Positions 8,007 to 15,243 of a DNA stretch of 16,476 nt are shown piece after piece. The notes under the pieces were generated by a model. It did no database searches and was not told the origin of the DNA. It saw nothing but the letters and a program-made list of their open reading frames with translations. How positions within the stretch are numbered: the stretch's first letter is position 1; every line of letters begins with the position of its first letter. A program made the translations under genes and the position numbers. This DNA is from Pseudopedobacter sp039918235 (lineage in GTDB: Bacteria > Bacteroidota > Bacteroidia > Sphingobacteriales > Sphingobacteriaceae), in NCBI GenBank assembly GCA_039918235.1, contig JBDSHZ010000082.1, forward strand, positions 1-16,476, given 5' to 3'.

Positions 8007-8726
8007 TTAGGCATCATTCTTCTCCAAAAGCTTTAATAAAACTGCAAAATCTTTAGGATAATCTGCGGTAAAAGTCTTTTGTTCTGTTTCTGATATTTTA
8101 AAAGTGACCTCTCGGGAATGCAAAGCAAAGCGTTTCATGATAGGCTGTTCTTCCTCATTTTTACTTAAACGGTAATTCCGCTTGATTTTAGAAAGATAAA
8201 CTAATCCACCTCCGTACATATCATCTCCGGCAATAGATGCCCTTTGAGTAGCTAAGTGAATCCTGATCTGGTGCATTCTTCCCGTAACAGGTCTAGCCTC
8301 GATTAAGGTGTAATGTTTAAAGTAATTAAGCGATTTAAAATAGGTATCTGCTTTTTTACCTTCACCCCTGCTGATCATTACATTTCCTTTTCCAGCATTC
8401 AGGATAGGCAAATCAACCAATAAATCATTAAAAACATGTGTGCCTTCTACAATGGCATGGTATACTTTTTTCACCTTGCGGTGCTCAAACTGCATAGAAA
8501 TAAAACGGTAGGTTTCAGGGTCTTTTGCAATAATCATTGCGCCTGAAGTTTCTTTATCTAAACGGTGACAGATCTGTGCATCTTCGTGGTATTGCTTTGC
8601 TAAGCGCAGAATATTGATTTCGCCTCCTTCTCTTTCATCTAAAGAACTGATGAACGGAGGTTTATTCACTACAATAACATGCTTATCCTCGTAAATTAGG
8701 AGATCTTGAAGTTTGGGAATTTTCAT
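8007..8726 (-). CDS. RluA-family RNA pseudouridine synthase
   Basis: Converts specific uridines in rRNA or tRNA to pseudouridine. The catalytic motif HRLDKETSG is at residues 54-62, with the catalytic Asp57. The second family signature, GRMHQIRIHL, follows a PVTG stretch. At 239 aa it has a bare catalytic domain: the N-terminal S4 RNA-binding domain of RluD/RluC is missing, as in RluA- and TruC-like members, so the target site cannot be assigned. I choose ATG 8726. The frame reaches a TTG at 8735, but that codon lies inside the -7 promoter element (8733-8740), so it cannot be the start if that promoter is used. It is convergent with the DedA gene. Confidence 0.9.
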   Translation of the reverse strand: MKIPKLQDLLIYEDKHVIVVNKPPFISSLDEREGGEINILRLAKQYHEDAQICHRLDKETSGAMIIAKDPETYRFISMQFEHRKVKKVYHAIVEGTHVFNDLLVDLPILNAGKGNVMISRGEGKKADTYFKSLNYFKHYTLIEARPVTGRMHQIRIHLATQRASIAGDDMYGGGLVYLSKIKRNYRLSKNEEEQPIMKRFALHSREVTFKISETEQKTFTADYPKDFAVLLKLLEKNDA

Positions 8727-8732
8727 GAGGTG

Positions 8733-8763
8733 CAAAGATAGGCTTAATCATAAGATTTGCAAA
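8733..8763 (-). promoter_or_regulatory. Promoter for the pseudouridine synthase gene; near-leaderless
   Basis: On the minus strand TATCTTTG (plus coordinates 8733-8740) is an exact TAnnTTTG -7 element, with TTTG (8760-8763) 19 bp upstream. The -7 element ends only 6 nt before the ATG at 8726, so transcription would start at or within a few bases of the start codon. This supports the chosen start and suggests a leaderless or almost leaderless mRNA. Confidence 0.55.
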
Positions 8764-8884
8764 GCAAGAATCAATTAAGCTTTCATGAGCATGGAGCAAC
8801 ATGAGCTACTATGCTAAGTCAAATCATAAAATGGAAACCCTAAGCACAACTCCAAAGAATAAAACCGTTGGAGATGGATTTTGA

Positions 8885-9574
8885 TTATAGCTCAAACTTA
8901 TAGCCTACACCTTTAACCGTAGTGACATACGTGTCGCCTAATTTTTCCCTCAGTTTTCTGATATGAACATCTATGGTTCTGTTGGTCACCACTACGGAAT
9001 CTTCCCAAATATTTTTCAGAATGACTTCTCTCGTGTAAACTTTACCGGGCTTTGATGCCAATAAATAAAGTAATTCGAATTCCTTTTTAGCCAAAACAAC
9101 TTTTTGACCGCCTTGAAATACTAAAAATGCTTCTCTATCAATTACCAAATCACCTATTTCGATTTTATTTTCTACCTCTTCCTCGTTTTGAGTATTCCTC
9201 CTAAGAATGGCATTTATTCTACTGATTAAAGCCCTTGGCTTGATAGGTTTTGCGATGTAATCATCAGCACCTACGTTAAAACCGGCAATCTCAGAATATT
9301 CTTCACTCCTTGCAGTTAAAAAAACCATAAAAGTATTTTTAAACTCAGGCATTGCCCTCAGAATCCTACAGGCTTCTATTCCGTCCATCTTAGGCATCAT
9401 AATGTCTAAAATAATTAAATCGGGAAGTGATTTTCTGGCCTGCTGAATGGCTTCCTGACCGTTACTAGCGGTATAAACTTGATAACCTTCTTTTTTTAAA
9501 TTATACTCAATGAGTTCCAGAATATCTGGTTCATCATCTACAATTAGAATCTTAGGCTTGCTGGTGTTCATCAT
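8885..9574 (-). CDS. OmpR/PhoB-family response regulator, orphan
   Basis: DNA-binding response regulator of a two-component system, 229 aa. The receiver domain (about 7-125) has the acidic pocket Asp13, Asp14, phospho-acceptor Asp57 in LILDIMMP, Thr87 and Lys109 in KPIKPR. A winged-helix DNA-binding domain fills 137-229, with the recognition-helix region TNRTIDVHIRKLREKLG and the terminal wing VKGVGYKFEL. Two consecutive ATG codons (9574 and 9571) could start it, with only one residue at stake. No histidine kinase gene is adjacent, so the partner is elsewhere. It resembles PhoB-like regulators, but the ligand or signal cannot be assigned. Upstream lies an 11-bp-period repeat array fitting an OmpR-family operator. 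Confidence 0.93.
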   Translation of the reverse strand: MMNTSKPKILIVDDEPDILELIEYNLKKEGYQVYTASNGQEAIQQARKSLPDLIILDIMMPKMDGIEACRILRAMPEFKNTFMVFLTARSEEYSEIAGFNVGADDYIAKPIKPRALISRINAILRRNTQNEEEVENKIEIGDLVIDREAFLVFQGGQKVVLAKKEFELLYLLASKPGKVYTREVILKNIWEDSVVVTNRTIDVHIRKLREKLGDTYVTTVKGVGYKFEL

Positions 9575-9587
9575 TTTTTCTTTGTTA

Positions 9588-9645
9588 CGAATTTAGAGCG
9601 TTTTATGCTTGAAATGATTAACTGTATATTAACTTATTGTTAAGG
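9588..9645 (-). promoter_or_regulatory. Putative tandem operator and promoter of the response regulator
   Basis: ATTAACT occurs at 9617-9623 and again at 9628-9634, and GTTAAGG at 9639-9645, so their TTAA cores begin at 9618, 9629 and 9640: an exact 11-bp period. Direct repeats one helical turn apart are the binding mode of OmpR/PhoB-type winged-helix proteins. A -7-like element, TAAATTCG on the minus strand (9588-9595, one mismatch to TAnnTTTG), lies 21 bp downstream of the nearest repeat, so the repeats occupy the place of a -33 element, and no TTG is there. This layout suggests activation, perhaps autoregulation, which is inference. Confidence 0.45.
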
Positions 9646-9662
9646 TTTACAATACCTTAACA
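9638..9662. promoter_or_regulatory. 9-bp inverted repeat upstream of the response regulator
   Basis: TGTTAAGGT (9638-9646) and ACCTTAACA (9654-9662) are perfect reverse complements around a 7-nt spacer. The left arm overlaps the third 11-bp-period repeat. There is no T-run beside it, so a protein-binding dyad is more likely than a terminator. It lies between the response regulator start and the end of the TlpA-like gene. Confidence 0.4.
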
Positions 9663-9727
9663 TTCAATTAGTTTACATGCAAAATAGAATTAATTATTTG
9701 TTGATGGAAATAAAAAAATTAGGAGTC

Positions 9728-10852
9728 TTAATTCAGGTTCTGACTTAAAAATTTATTTAAGTCTGCTCCTCTTAAGTTTTTAGCGATTATTTTACCTTCT
9801 GGACTGATTAAGAAAGAAGCTGGGATAGCACTTACATTATAAAGGCCGGCAGTTGGGGAATCCCATTGCTTGAGCTCAGAAACATGATCCCAGTTTAAAT
9901 GATCGTTCTGAATTGCTTTTATCCAAGCCTCTTTATCATCATCTAATGAGAAGCCAAGTATGGCGAAATTCTTATTTTTGAATAAATTGTACTGCTTTAC
10001 AATATTTGGATTTTCCTGGCGACAAGGTGCACACCAAGAAGCCCAAAAATCAACCAGCACATATTTACCTTTAAAATCTGAAAGCTTAATTGTTTTTCCC
10101 TCTGGTGTAGATGCAATAATTTCTGGTGCAACAGCACCAACGGCTACTTTCTCTGCCACTTCTAGCTGCTTTGCAAAACTGGAAACCGCAAAATTATTGG
10201 GGAAATTTTTGTGTGCCTCTCTGCTGTATTCAATTAGTTTGAGTTCATAATCACTAGATCCCATTCCATACATCAAATTAGCAGCAAAGAAAGATGTTAA
10301 TGATTTCTTGTTTTTTTCAATAAAATCATAAGACTTTTCCATAAAAGGTTTAGAAAGTTCGGCAGATTTGGAATTGAATTCGGCAATAATAGCATCTTTC
10401 TGGTCCTGATTTTTGGTGATCATCCCACTATATTTCTCGGCCAACTGCCCTGTTTTACTACTGTAATCAGCAGTGATTTTATTGTATTCTGTGATTTTTT
10501 CTGATTCTTCAGAACCTTTTAGTTCATAATTAGATCCAGGATCTGTTAAATCAGCAGTAAATTCAATCTCATTTCCATTTTCTGCAATCACTAAATAGGA
10601 ACGTTGCCCAATCAATAATTGATAGAATTCCGGATTTTCTGATTTGCCCTTCATTACAAATTTCTGGTCTTCATTAAAGAAAGTAGAATCAATAGGGATC
10701 ATCTGTCCTTGATTATCAGCCTGATAAAGGTATATCTTTTTGTTATCGCCAATATGACTTACCGAACCGTTGATCACAAACTCTGTTTTGCTTTTACAAG
10801 CATTTAACAAAATGGCTAGGGTTAAAAAAGCCAGCACACTAATCTTTCTCAT
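9728..10852 (-). CDS. TlpA-like thioredoxin-fold lipoprotein (DUF4369-type N-terminus)
   Basis: Probable periplasm-facing lipoprotein thiol-disulfide oxidoreductase, 374 aa. A lipoprotein signal ends at LLNAC, giving lipidated Cys19. The N-terminal region (about 22-115) has the beta-rich look of DUF4369, and a charged helical linker follows (about 116-235). The C-terminal TlpA/AhpC-TSA domain starts with GAVAPEI (239-245). It has the redox motif WCAPC (273-277) and the cis-proline Pro344 in SAIPASF. Such multi-domain proteins are common in Bacteroidota and reduce or oxidise exported proteins, for example in cytochrome c or stress pathways; the partner is unknown. Its ATG overlaps the gatB stop codon in an ATGA junction, so it is probably translationally coupled to gatB even though the functions differ. 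Confidence 0.92.
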   Translation of the reverse strand: MRKISVLAFLTLAILLNACKSKTEFVINGSVSHIGDNKKIYLYQADNQGQMIPIDSTFFNEDQKFVMKGKSENPEFYQLLIGQRSYLVIAENGNEIEFTADLTDPGSNYELKGSEESEKITEYNKITADYSSKTGQLAEKYSGMITKNQDQKDAIIAEFNSKSAELSKPFMEKSYDFIEKNKKSLTSFFAANLMYGMGSSDYELKLIEYSREAHKNFPNNFAVSSFAKQLEVAEKVAVGAVAPEIIASTPEGKTIKLSDFKGKYVLVDFWASWCAPCRQENPNIVKQYNLFKNKNFAILGFSLDDDKEAWIKAIQNDHLNWDHVSELKQWDSPTAGLYNVSAIPASFLISPEGKIIAKNLRGADLNKFLSQNLN

Positions 10853-12321
10853 CTTAAACTTTCTATTTTTTCTATTAATAACTGATTGGTTTTTTTGGGA
10901 TCTATCTTTCCCTGAGACAATTTCATCACTTCACCCATAAACAAACCTATAACTCCCTTTTTACCATTATGGTATTCCTTAACCTTATCAGGGAATTTCT
11001 CAATGGCTTTAGCTACAAAATCAGAAAGTTCATCTTTATTTTCTTTTGCCATCAAATCTTGCTCTTTAACCAATTCCGAAACTTTTTTGTTTGGATTTTG
11101 TAGCAGATGAGTAAAAACTTTATCCTTCGCTTGGTGATGATTGATGCTTCCGCTTTCTATTAAATTGATCATTGAAGCAATTTCTTGAGCGGGAACTTTG
11201 AAATCCTCAAAACCCAACTGATGTTCGTTCAGGTAAGATTTGATGGCTCCCATCATCCAATTAGAAACTGTTTTATAATGAGCAGTATGAGCAGAAGTGT
11301 CCATAAAATAGTCGGCCATGCTTTTTTCAGCAGTTAACACCAATGCGTCATAAGACGATAAACCCATTTTCCCTGTAAATTGCTGATATAGCGCTTCAGG
11401 CAAAGCAGGCATTTCATTTTTGATTTCTTCCAAAAATTCATCAGACAAAATCAAAGGCAACAAATCTGGTTCGGGGAAATAACGGTAATCGTTGGCCATT
11501 TCCTTAGACCTTAGCGGACTGGTATTTCCGGTAACGGCATCAAAATTCAGGGTATTCTGAGCAATCACTTCTCCTTTTTCAACTAATTTAATCTGCCTTT
11601 TTACTTCATGTTCAATGGCTTTCTGCACATTTTTCATGGAGTTAAGGTTCTTCACCTCACAACGGTTTCCTAATTTTTGATCTCCTTTTAAACGGATAGA
11701 AATATTTGCATCACAACGCATGGAGCCTTCCTCCATATTACCATCGCAAATCCCCAGGTATTTCACTAATTTTCTAAGCTCAGCAAGGTAAGCGGCAGCT
11801 TCCTCGCCAGAAGAAATCATAGGCTCGGTCACTACTTCCAATAAAGGTACTCCTGCCCTGTTCAAATCAATTAAAGAATAATGTGCATCTACATCATGGA
11901 TACTTTTCCCGGCATCTTCTTCCATGTGGATACGGTTCAGGATAATTTCTTTTTCTGTCCCGTCTTCTAATCTTATTTTTAAACTTCCACCAACGCAGAT
12001 AGGTTGATTATCCTGTGTAATTTGATAACCCTTTGGCAAATCCGCATAAAAATAATTTTTACGATCGAAAAAATTATGCTGGTTGATTTTACAGTTCATG
12101 GCTAAGCCCAACTTGGTAGCGTACCTGATAGATTGCTCGTTACATAACGGTAAAGCACCGGGCAAACCCAAAGAAACTGAACTGATATTTTGGTTAGGTT
12201 GATTTCCGAAACTGGCCGAATCGGAACAAAAAGCTTTAGAAGCAGTAGACAATTGAACATGCACTTCTAAGCCAACTATTACTTCATACTTATCTTGTAT
12301 ATCGCTTATAATTTGAGTCAT
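10849..12321 (-). CDS. gatB: Aspartyl/glutamyl-tRNA(Asn/Gln) amidotransferase subunit B
   Basis: Subunit B of the GatCAB complex, which converts misacylated Glu-tRNA(Gln) or Asp-tRNA(Asn) to the correct amidated form in the cytoplasm. The 490-aa length is normal. Landmarks are GLEVHVQL (17-24), the DRKNYFYADLPKGYQITQ segment (about 86-103), the signature NRAGVPLLE in the kinase-like domain, YRYFPEPDLLPL, and the helical and YqeY-like tRNA-binding tail that fills roughly the last 150 residues. gatA and gatC are not adjacent, which is common. The start ATG 12321 is about 10 nt below a good promoter match. The last gatB codons overlap the start of the downstream lipoprotein gene by 4 nt. Confidence 0.96.
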   Translation of the reverse strand: MTQIISDIQDKYEVIVGLEVHVQLSTASKAFCSDSASFGNQPNQNISSVSLGLPGALPLCNEQSIRYATKLGLAMNCKINQHNFFDRKNYFYADLPKGYQITQDNQPICVGGSLKIRLEDGTEKEIILNRIHMEEDAGKSIHDVDAHYSLIDLNRAGVPLLEVVTEPMISSGEEAAAYLAELRKLVKYLGICDGNMEEGSMRCDANISIRLKGDQKLGNRCEVKNLNSMKNVQKAIEHEVKRQIKLVEKGEVIAQNTLNFDAVTGNTSPLRSKEMANDYRYFPEPDLLPLILSDEFLEEIKNEMPALPEALYQQFTGKMGLSSYDALVLTAEKSMADYFMDTSAHTAHYKTVSNWMMGAIKSYLNEHQLGFEDFKVPAQEIASMINLIESGSINHHQAKDKVFTHLLQNPNKKVSELVKEQDLMAKENKDELSDFVAKAIEKFPDKVKEYHNGKKGVIGLFMGEVMKLSQGKIDPKKTNQLLIEKIESLR

Positions 12322-12338
12322 TTCTTAAAAAAACCTTG

Positions 12339-12369
12339 CAAAGAATAGGGTTTAACGTGATTTTTCAAA
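12339..12369 (-). promoter_or_regulatory. Promoter of gatB and the downstream lipoprotein gene
   Basis: On the minus strand TTTG (12366-12369) is followed after 18 bp by TATTCTTTG (12339-12347), a -7 element with one extra base compared with TAnnTTTG. The element ends 17 nt before ATG 12321. Position and spacing make it the best promoter candidate for the two-gene unit. Confidence 0.45.
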
Positions 12370-12560
12370 TATAATTTAATTAGCATGAATTCATCAAACA
12401 AAAGCAACTAATATCATTTTGATAAAATTACAGGTTTCAAATCACCCAATTATATCAATAATTCATTTTTTCGACCTCTTAAAAAGCTAATACTAATTTT
12501 AAGGAAAGGAAATGAACGCTAAATATGGCCTATTGGATAAAGAAAAATAGGAAGGATAAA

Positions 12561-12595
12561 CAGAGAAAGCCACTTCAAGTGGCTTCCTCTGTTTT
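12561..12595. terminator. Intrinsic terminator after the aldolase gene
   Basis: CAGAG (12561-12565) pairs with CTCTG (12587-12591). Inside it AAGCCACT pairs with AGTGGCTT, with one A-C mismatch between the two helices and a 3-nt loop. T-runs flank both sides: TTTT follows on the plus strand, and TTTATCC on the minus strand. It lies 13 nt after the aldolase stop on the minus strand and would end that transcript. Confidence 0.8.
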
Positions 12596-12608
12596 ATAAA
12601 TTCTACTG

Positions 12609-13688
12609 TTATAGTTTACTATTTACGTCTATACAGTTTAAGTCTTCAAATGCAGCAGTCAGTCTTTTCACAAACTGATCTTCTCCTTTTCTCAACCAAA
12701 CTCTTGGATCGTAGTATTTTTTATTTGGAGAATCATCACCTGAAGGATTACCAATTTGAGCTTGAAGATAACCTTCATTAACTTTATAGTAATTTAAAAT
12801 ACCCTCCCAAAATGCCCATTGCATATCAGTATCAATATTCATTTTAATCGCTCCGTAAGAAATGGCTTCTCTAATCTCTTCCTGTGAAGAACCTGAACCA
12901 CCGTGGAAAACAAAATTGATGGGTTTTTCGGCTGATAAGTTGAATTTCTCTTTCACATAAATCTGTGAATTATGCAAAATAACAGGTTGTAGTTTCACAT
13001 TACCGGGCTTATAAACTCCATGTACGTTGCCAAAAGCCGCTGCAATGGTAAATTTCGGACTGATTTTGCTCAGTTCTTCATAAGCATAAGAAACTTCTTC
13101 TGGTTGGGTATAAAGTTTAGAAGAATCTACGTCAGAATTATCTACTCCGTCTTCTTCTCCACCAGTTACGCCCAATTCAATTTCTAAAGTCATTCCAATT
13201 TTGCTCATACGGGCAAGATATTCCTTACAAATCTCAATGTTTTCTTCAATTGATTCTTCAGAAAGATCAATCATGTGGGAAGAAAAAAGTGGTTTACCAT
13301 GCTGTGCGTAAAATTTCTCTCCGGCATCCAACAATCCGTCTAGCCAAGGCAATAATTTTTTAGCACAATGATCGGTATGTAAAATCACCCCTACTCCATA
13401 ATGCTCAGCTACTAAATGAACATGTTGCGCTGCGGAGATTCCTCCTAATATACAGGCTTGTAAATCATCGTTTTTTAATGACTTACCAGCATAAAACTGC
13501 GCTCCACCGTTAGATAATTGTACAATAACTGGAGAATTAACAGCTTTTGCTGTTTCCATTACCGCATTAATGGAATTTGTTCCAATAATATTTACAGCAG
13601 GTAAAGCAAATTGGTGAATTTTTGCTTGTTCAAATAATTCCTGAACCTGATCTCCTGTGATGACTCCTTTAAAATCTTTTAAACTCAT
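12609..13688 (-). CDS. fbaA: Class II fructose-bisphosphate aldolase
   Basis: Zinc-dependent aldolase that interconverts fructose 1,6-bisphosphate with dihydroxyacetone phosphate and glyceraldehyde 3-phosphate in glycolysis and gluconeogenesis. The 359-aa length and the motif set match the E. coli FbaA (class IIA) type: TDHC with catalytic Asp106 and zinc ligand His107; LEIELGVTGGEEDGVDN (168-184); zinc ligands His223 in NVHG and His262 in FHGGSGS; and substrate-binding Asn284 in MNIDTD. All are intact. Start ATG 13688 gives MSLKDFKGVI, as expected for the family. It is divergent from accD across about 180 bp and followed by a strong terminator, so it is probably monocistronic. Confidence 0.96.
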   Translation of the reverse strand: MSLKDFKGVITGDQVQELFEQAKIHQFALPAVNIIGTNSINAVMETAKAVNSPVIVQLSNGGAQFYAGKSLKNDDLQACILGGISAAQHVHLVAEHYGVGVILHTDHCAKKLLPWLDGLLDAGEKFYAQHGKPLFSSHMIDLSEESIEENIEICKEYLARMSKIGMTLEIELGVTGGEEDGVDNSDVDSSKLYTQPEEVSYAYEELSKISPKFTIAAAFGNVHGVYKPGNVKLQPVILHNSQIYVKEKFNLSAEKPINFVFHGGSGSSQEEIREAISYGAIKMNIDTDMQWAFWEGILNYYKVNEGYLQAQIGNPSGDDSPNKKYYDPRVWLRKGEDQFVKRLTAAFEDLNCIDVNSKL

Positions 13689-13815
13689 TTTAACTCCATA
13701 TTTATTGGTTTCGAAGTTAAAAAAAAATATTTAACCTTAGATGAATGAATGAGATATGTTGAATTATCTGTGAATTCATCTCTAATTTGTTCCTTTTAGA
13801 ATGTGACATTTGCTA

Positions 13816-13848
13816 TTGTTAACAATTCATCAAAATTTTGTTTCTTTG
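13816..13848 (+). promoter_or_regulatory. Candidate promoter of accD
   Basis: TTG (13816-13818) and TTTCTTTG (13841-13848, one mismatch to TAnnTTTG) are separated by 22 bp and sit 20 bp before ATG 13869. Both motifs lie inside an in-frame upstream extension that begins at 13803, which is further reason to take the downstream ATG as the start. Confidence 0.35.
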
Positions 13849-13868
13849 CAAACACACTATTAAAAAAT

Positions 13869-14714
13869 ATGGCTTGGTTTAAAAGAAACACAAAAGGAAT
13901 TTCAACTTTAACTGAGGAAAAAAAAGAAGCCCCAGATGGAGTTTGGAATAAATGCCCGAATTGTAAAAAAGCACTCCACTATACAGAACAAGTTGAAAAT
14001 AAATACGTTTGCCATTATTGCAATTATCATTTAAGGATTGGTTCTAAAGAATATTTTGAGGTCTTATTTGATAACAATACGTTTGTTGAACTGTTCTCAA
14101 ATTTAACTTCTGGCGATCCATTAAATTTTACTGATTCTAAAACTTATACCGATAGATTGGCAGAGAGCTATAAAAAAACCGGTTTAAAAGATGCCATCAG
14201 AGCAGCGCATGGCAAAATAGAAGAACAGGAATTAGTGATCGCTTGTATGGATTTCAATTTCATAGGCGGATCTATGGGCTCAGTGGTAGGCGAAAAAATA
14301 GCCCGTTCCATTGATTACAGTATTAAACATAAGATTCCTTTTTTAATGATTTCCAAATCTGGCGGTGCCCGGATGATGGAAGCGGCCTTTTCATTAATGC
14401 AGATGGCCAAAACTTCCGCTAAGCTGGCTTTATTAGCTCAGGCTAAAATCCCTTACATTTCATTATTAACAGACCCTACCACGGGAGGAGTAACTGCTTC
14501 TTATGCCATGCTAGGTGACATTAACATTGCGGAACCTGGTGCGTTAATTGGCTTTGCCGGGCCAAGGGTAATTAAAGAAACCATCAAAAAAGATTTACCG
14601 AAAGGATTTCAAACCTCTGAATTTGTATTGGAGCATGGTTTCCTTGATTTTATTGTAGATAGAAGAGAGATGAAAGCTAAACTGGCAACTTTTATTAAAA
14701 TGATGAATAACTAA
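13869..14714 (+). CDS. accD: Acetyl-CoA carboxylase carboxyltransferase subunit beta
   Basis: Beta subunit of the carboxyltransferase that makes malonyl-CoA, the first committed step of fatty acid synthesis; it works with AccA, which is not in the window. I choose ATG 13869 (281 aa). The open frame extends back to 13803, but the N-terminus MAWFKRNTKG is family-typical. The N-terminal zinc ribbon has Cys29, Cys32, Cys48 and Cys51 (CPNC and CHYC), spaced like E. coli AccD. The crotonase-fold core shows SKSGGARMME (162-171), TDPTTGGVTASYAMLGD (201-217) and GFAGPRVI (228-235), the acyl-CoA and oxyanion regions. It is complete and followed by a strong terminator. Confidence 0.96.
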   Translation: MAWFKRNTKGISTLTEEKKEAPDGVWNKCPNCKKALHYTEQVENKYVCHYCNYHLRIGSKEYFEVLFDNNTFVELFSNLTSGDPLNFTDSKTYTDRLAESYKKTGLKDAIRAAHGKIEEQELVIACMDFNFIGGSMGSVVGEKIARSIDYSIKHKIPFLMISKSGGARMMEAAFSLMQMAKTSAKLALLAQAKIPYISLLTDPTTGGVTASYAMLGDINIAEPGALIGFAGPRVIKETIKKDLPKGFQTSEFVLEHGFLDFIVDRREMKAKLATFIKMMNN

Positions 14715-14756
14715 AACTCAAGCATGCGCATTTAGCAATGATATTTTTTGGATTTA

Positions 14757-14791
14757 AAAGGGGGTGGTTTCTAAATGAAATCACCCCCTTT
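14757..14791. terminator. Strong hairpin terminator after accD
   Basis: AAAGGGGGTGGTTTC (14757-14771) pairs with GAAATCACCCCCTTT (14777-14791) through 15 positions with one G-T wobble, around the 5-nt loop TAAAT. It lies 42 nt after the accD stop. On the minus strand the helix is followed by TTTTAAATCC, so it could also stop leftward transcripts arriving from the right-end cluster. Confidence 0.8.
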
Positions 14792-14817
14792 CGATGTTCA
14801 TCCAATCTAATGATATG

Positions 14818-14913
14818 GTCTGTGGCTGCACAGACTATGCTAATCACCTCGTTCTGTGAGGCCACACAACCAGGTGATTAGTCTTCGCTTAGCCCAACCG
14901 TCTTCGGTTGGGC
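14818..14913. repeat. Cluster of three different hairpins
   Basis: Hairpin 1: GTCTGTG (14818-14824) with CACAGAC (14829-14835). Hairpin 2: CTAATCACCT (14840-14849) with AGGTGATTAG (14872-14881), continuing inward as GTT/AAC and TGTG/CACA, with two symmetric C-C mismatches and an AGGC loop. Hairpin 3: GCCCAACCG (14892-14900) with CGGTTGGGC (14905-14913), loop TCTT. None has a T-tract. They fill the gap between the accD terminator and the G+C-rich cluster. Possible roles: attachment or boundary palindromes of a mobile element, a structured RNA or 3' UTR of the leftward cluster, or REP-like palindromes. Confidence 0.65.
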
Positions 14914-14996
14914 ATCACGTGAATGAAGCCAATCAGGCCTGAATTTATTTCCAATAGGTCAAAGAACATTCCTGAACTGCTTCCCAGCTGTTCCAT
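14889..14996 (-). CDS. Possible 35-aa peptide (uncertain)
   Basis: A short frame begins at ATG 14996, 10 nt below the stop of the two-TM protein gene, and ends inside hairpin 3. It reads MEQLGSSSGMFFDLLEINSG, then a hydrophobic and basic tail ending NRRRLG. It could be a fourth member of the cluster or chance. There is no recognisable family or ribosome-binding site, and its last codons are formed by the hairpin itself, which argues against it. Confidence 0.2.
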   Translation of the reverse strand: MEQLGSSSGMFFDLLEINSGLIGFIHVMPNRRRLG

Positions 14997-15006
14997 TAAA
15001 TCCGTA

Positions 15007-15243
15007 CTATTTGATGGCTTTTTCCTCCACGGCTGTGCTGGCCACTACGGTTGCAATTACGCCTGCGGTAAGCACATAGCCTGCTATTTGGCTCAGCAGC
15101 AGCGGGATGCCTACCGGTGCCGCCAATAGGGCGCTGCCTATCCCGCTCAATACCAGCCCTATCTTCTTCACTTTTTTAAAAAAACGGGGAGTGGGCGACT
15201 GTAAACGCTCCATTACACTCAGGGTTTTATTTACTTTTTTCAT
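15007..15243 (-). CDS. Small two-TM hydrophobic protein, holin-like candidate
   Basis: 78 aa from ATG 15243, starting MKKVNKTLSVMERLQ. A basic N-terminal stretch (SPTPRFFKKVKK, about 16-27) precedes two hydrophobic segments (about 28-46 and 49-69, rich in Ala, Gly, Val and Leu) and a short charged tail, EEKAIK. The frame is open to 15288, but using that start would lengthen the overlap with the upstream gene to 62 nt. Small size, two membrane segments, charged ends and a place at the end of a compact cassette with a DUF5675 protein make a holin or other lysis-accessory role plausible, but no family motif proves it. It overlaps its upstream neighbour by 17 nt. Confidence 0.65.
   Translation of the reverse strand: MKKVNKTLSVMERLQSPTPRFFKKVKKIGLVLSGIGSALLAAPVGIPLLLSQIAGYVLTAGVIATVVASTAVEEKAIK

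Noticed and set aside
13803..13868. N-terminal extension of accD
   Set aside because: The candidate promoter elements lie inside it, and MAWFKRNTKG is the typical N-terminus.
14818..14913. CRISPR array or tRNA-like cloverleaf
   Set aside because: The three hairpins differ in sequence and spacing, and there is no repeated unit, acceptor stem, T-loop or anticodon pattern.
14923..15129. 68-aa plus-strand frame near the hairpin array
   Set aside because: It runs antisense into the two-TM protein gene, has an unusual Cys/His/Tyr-rich translation typical of a shadow, and no promoter.
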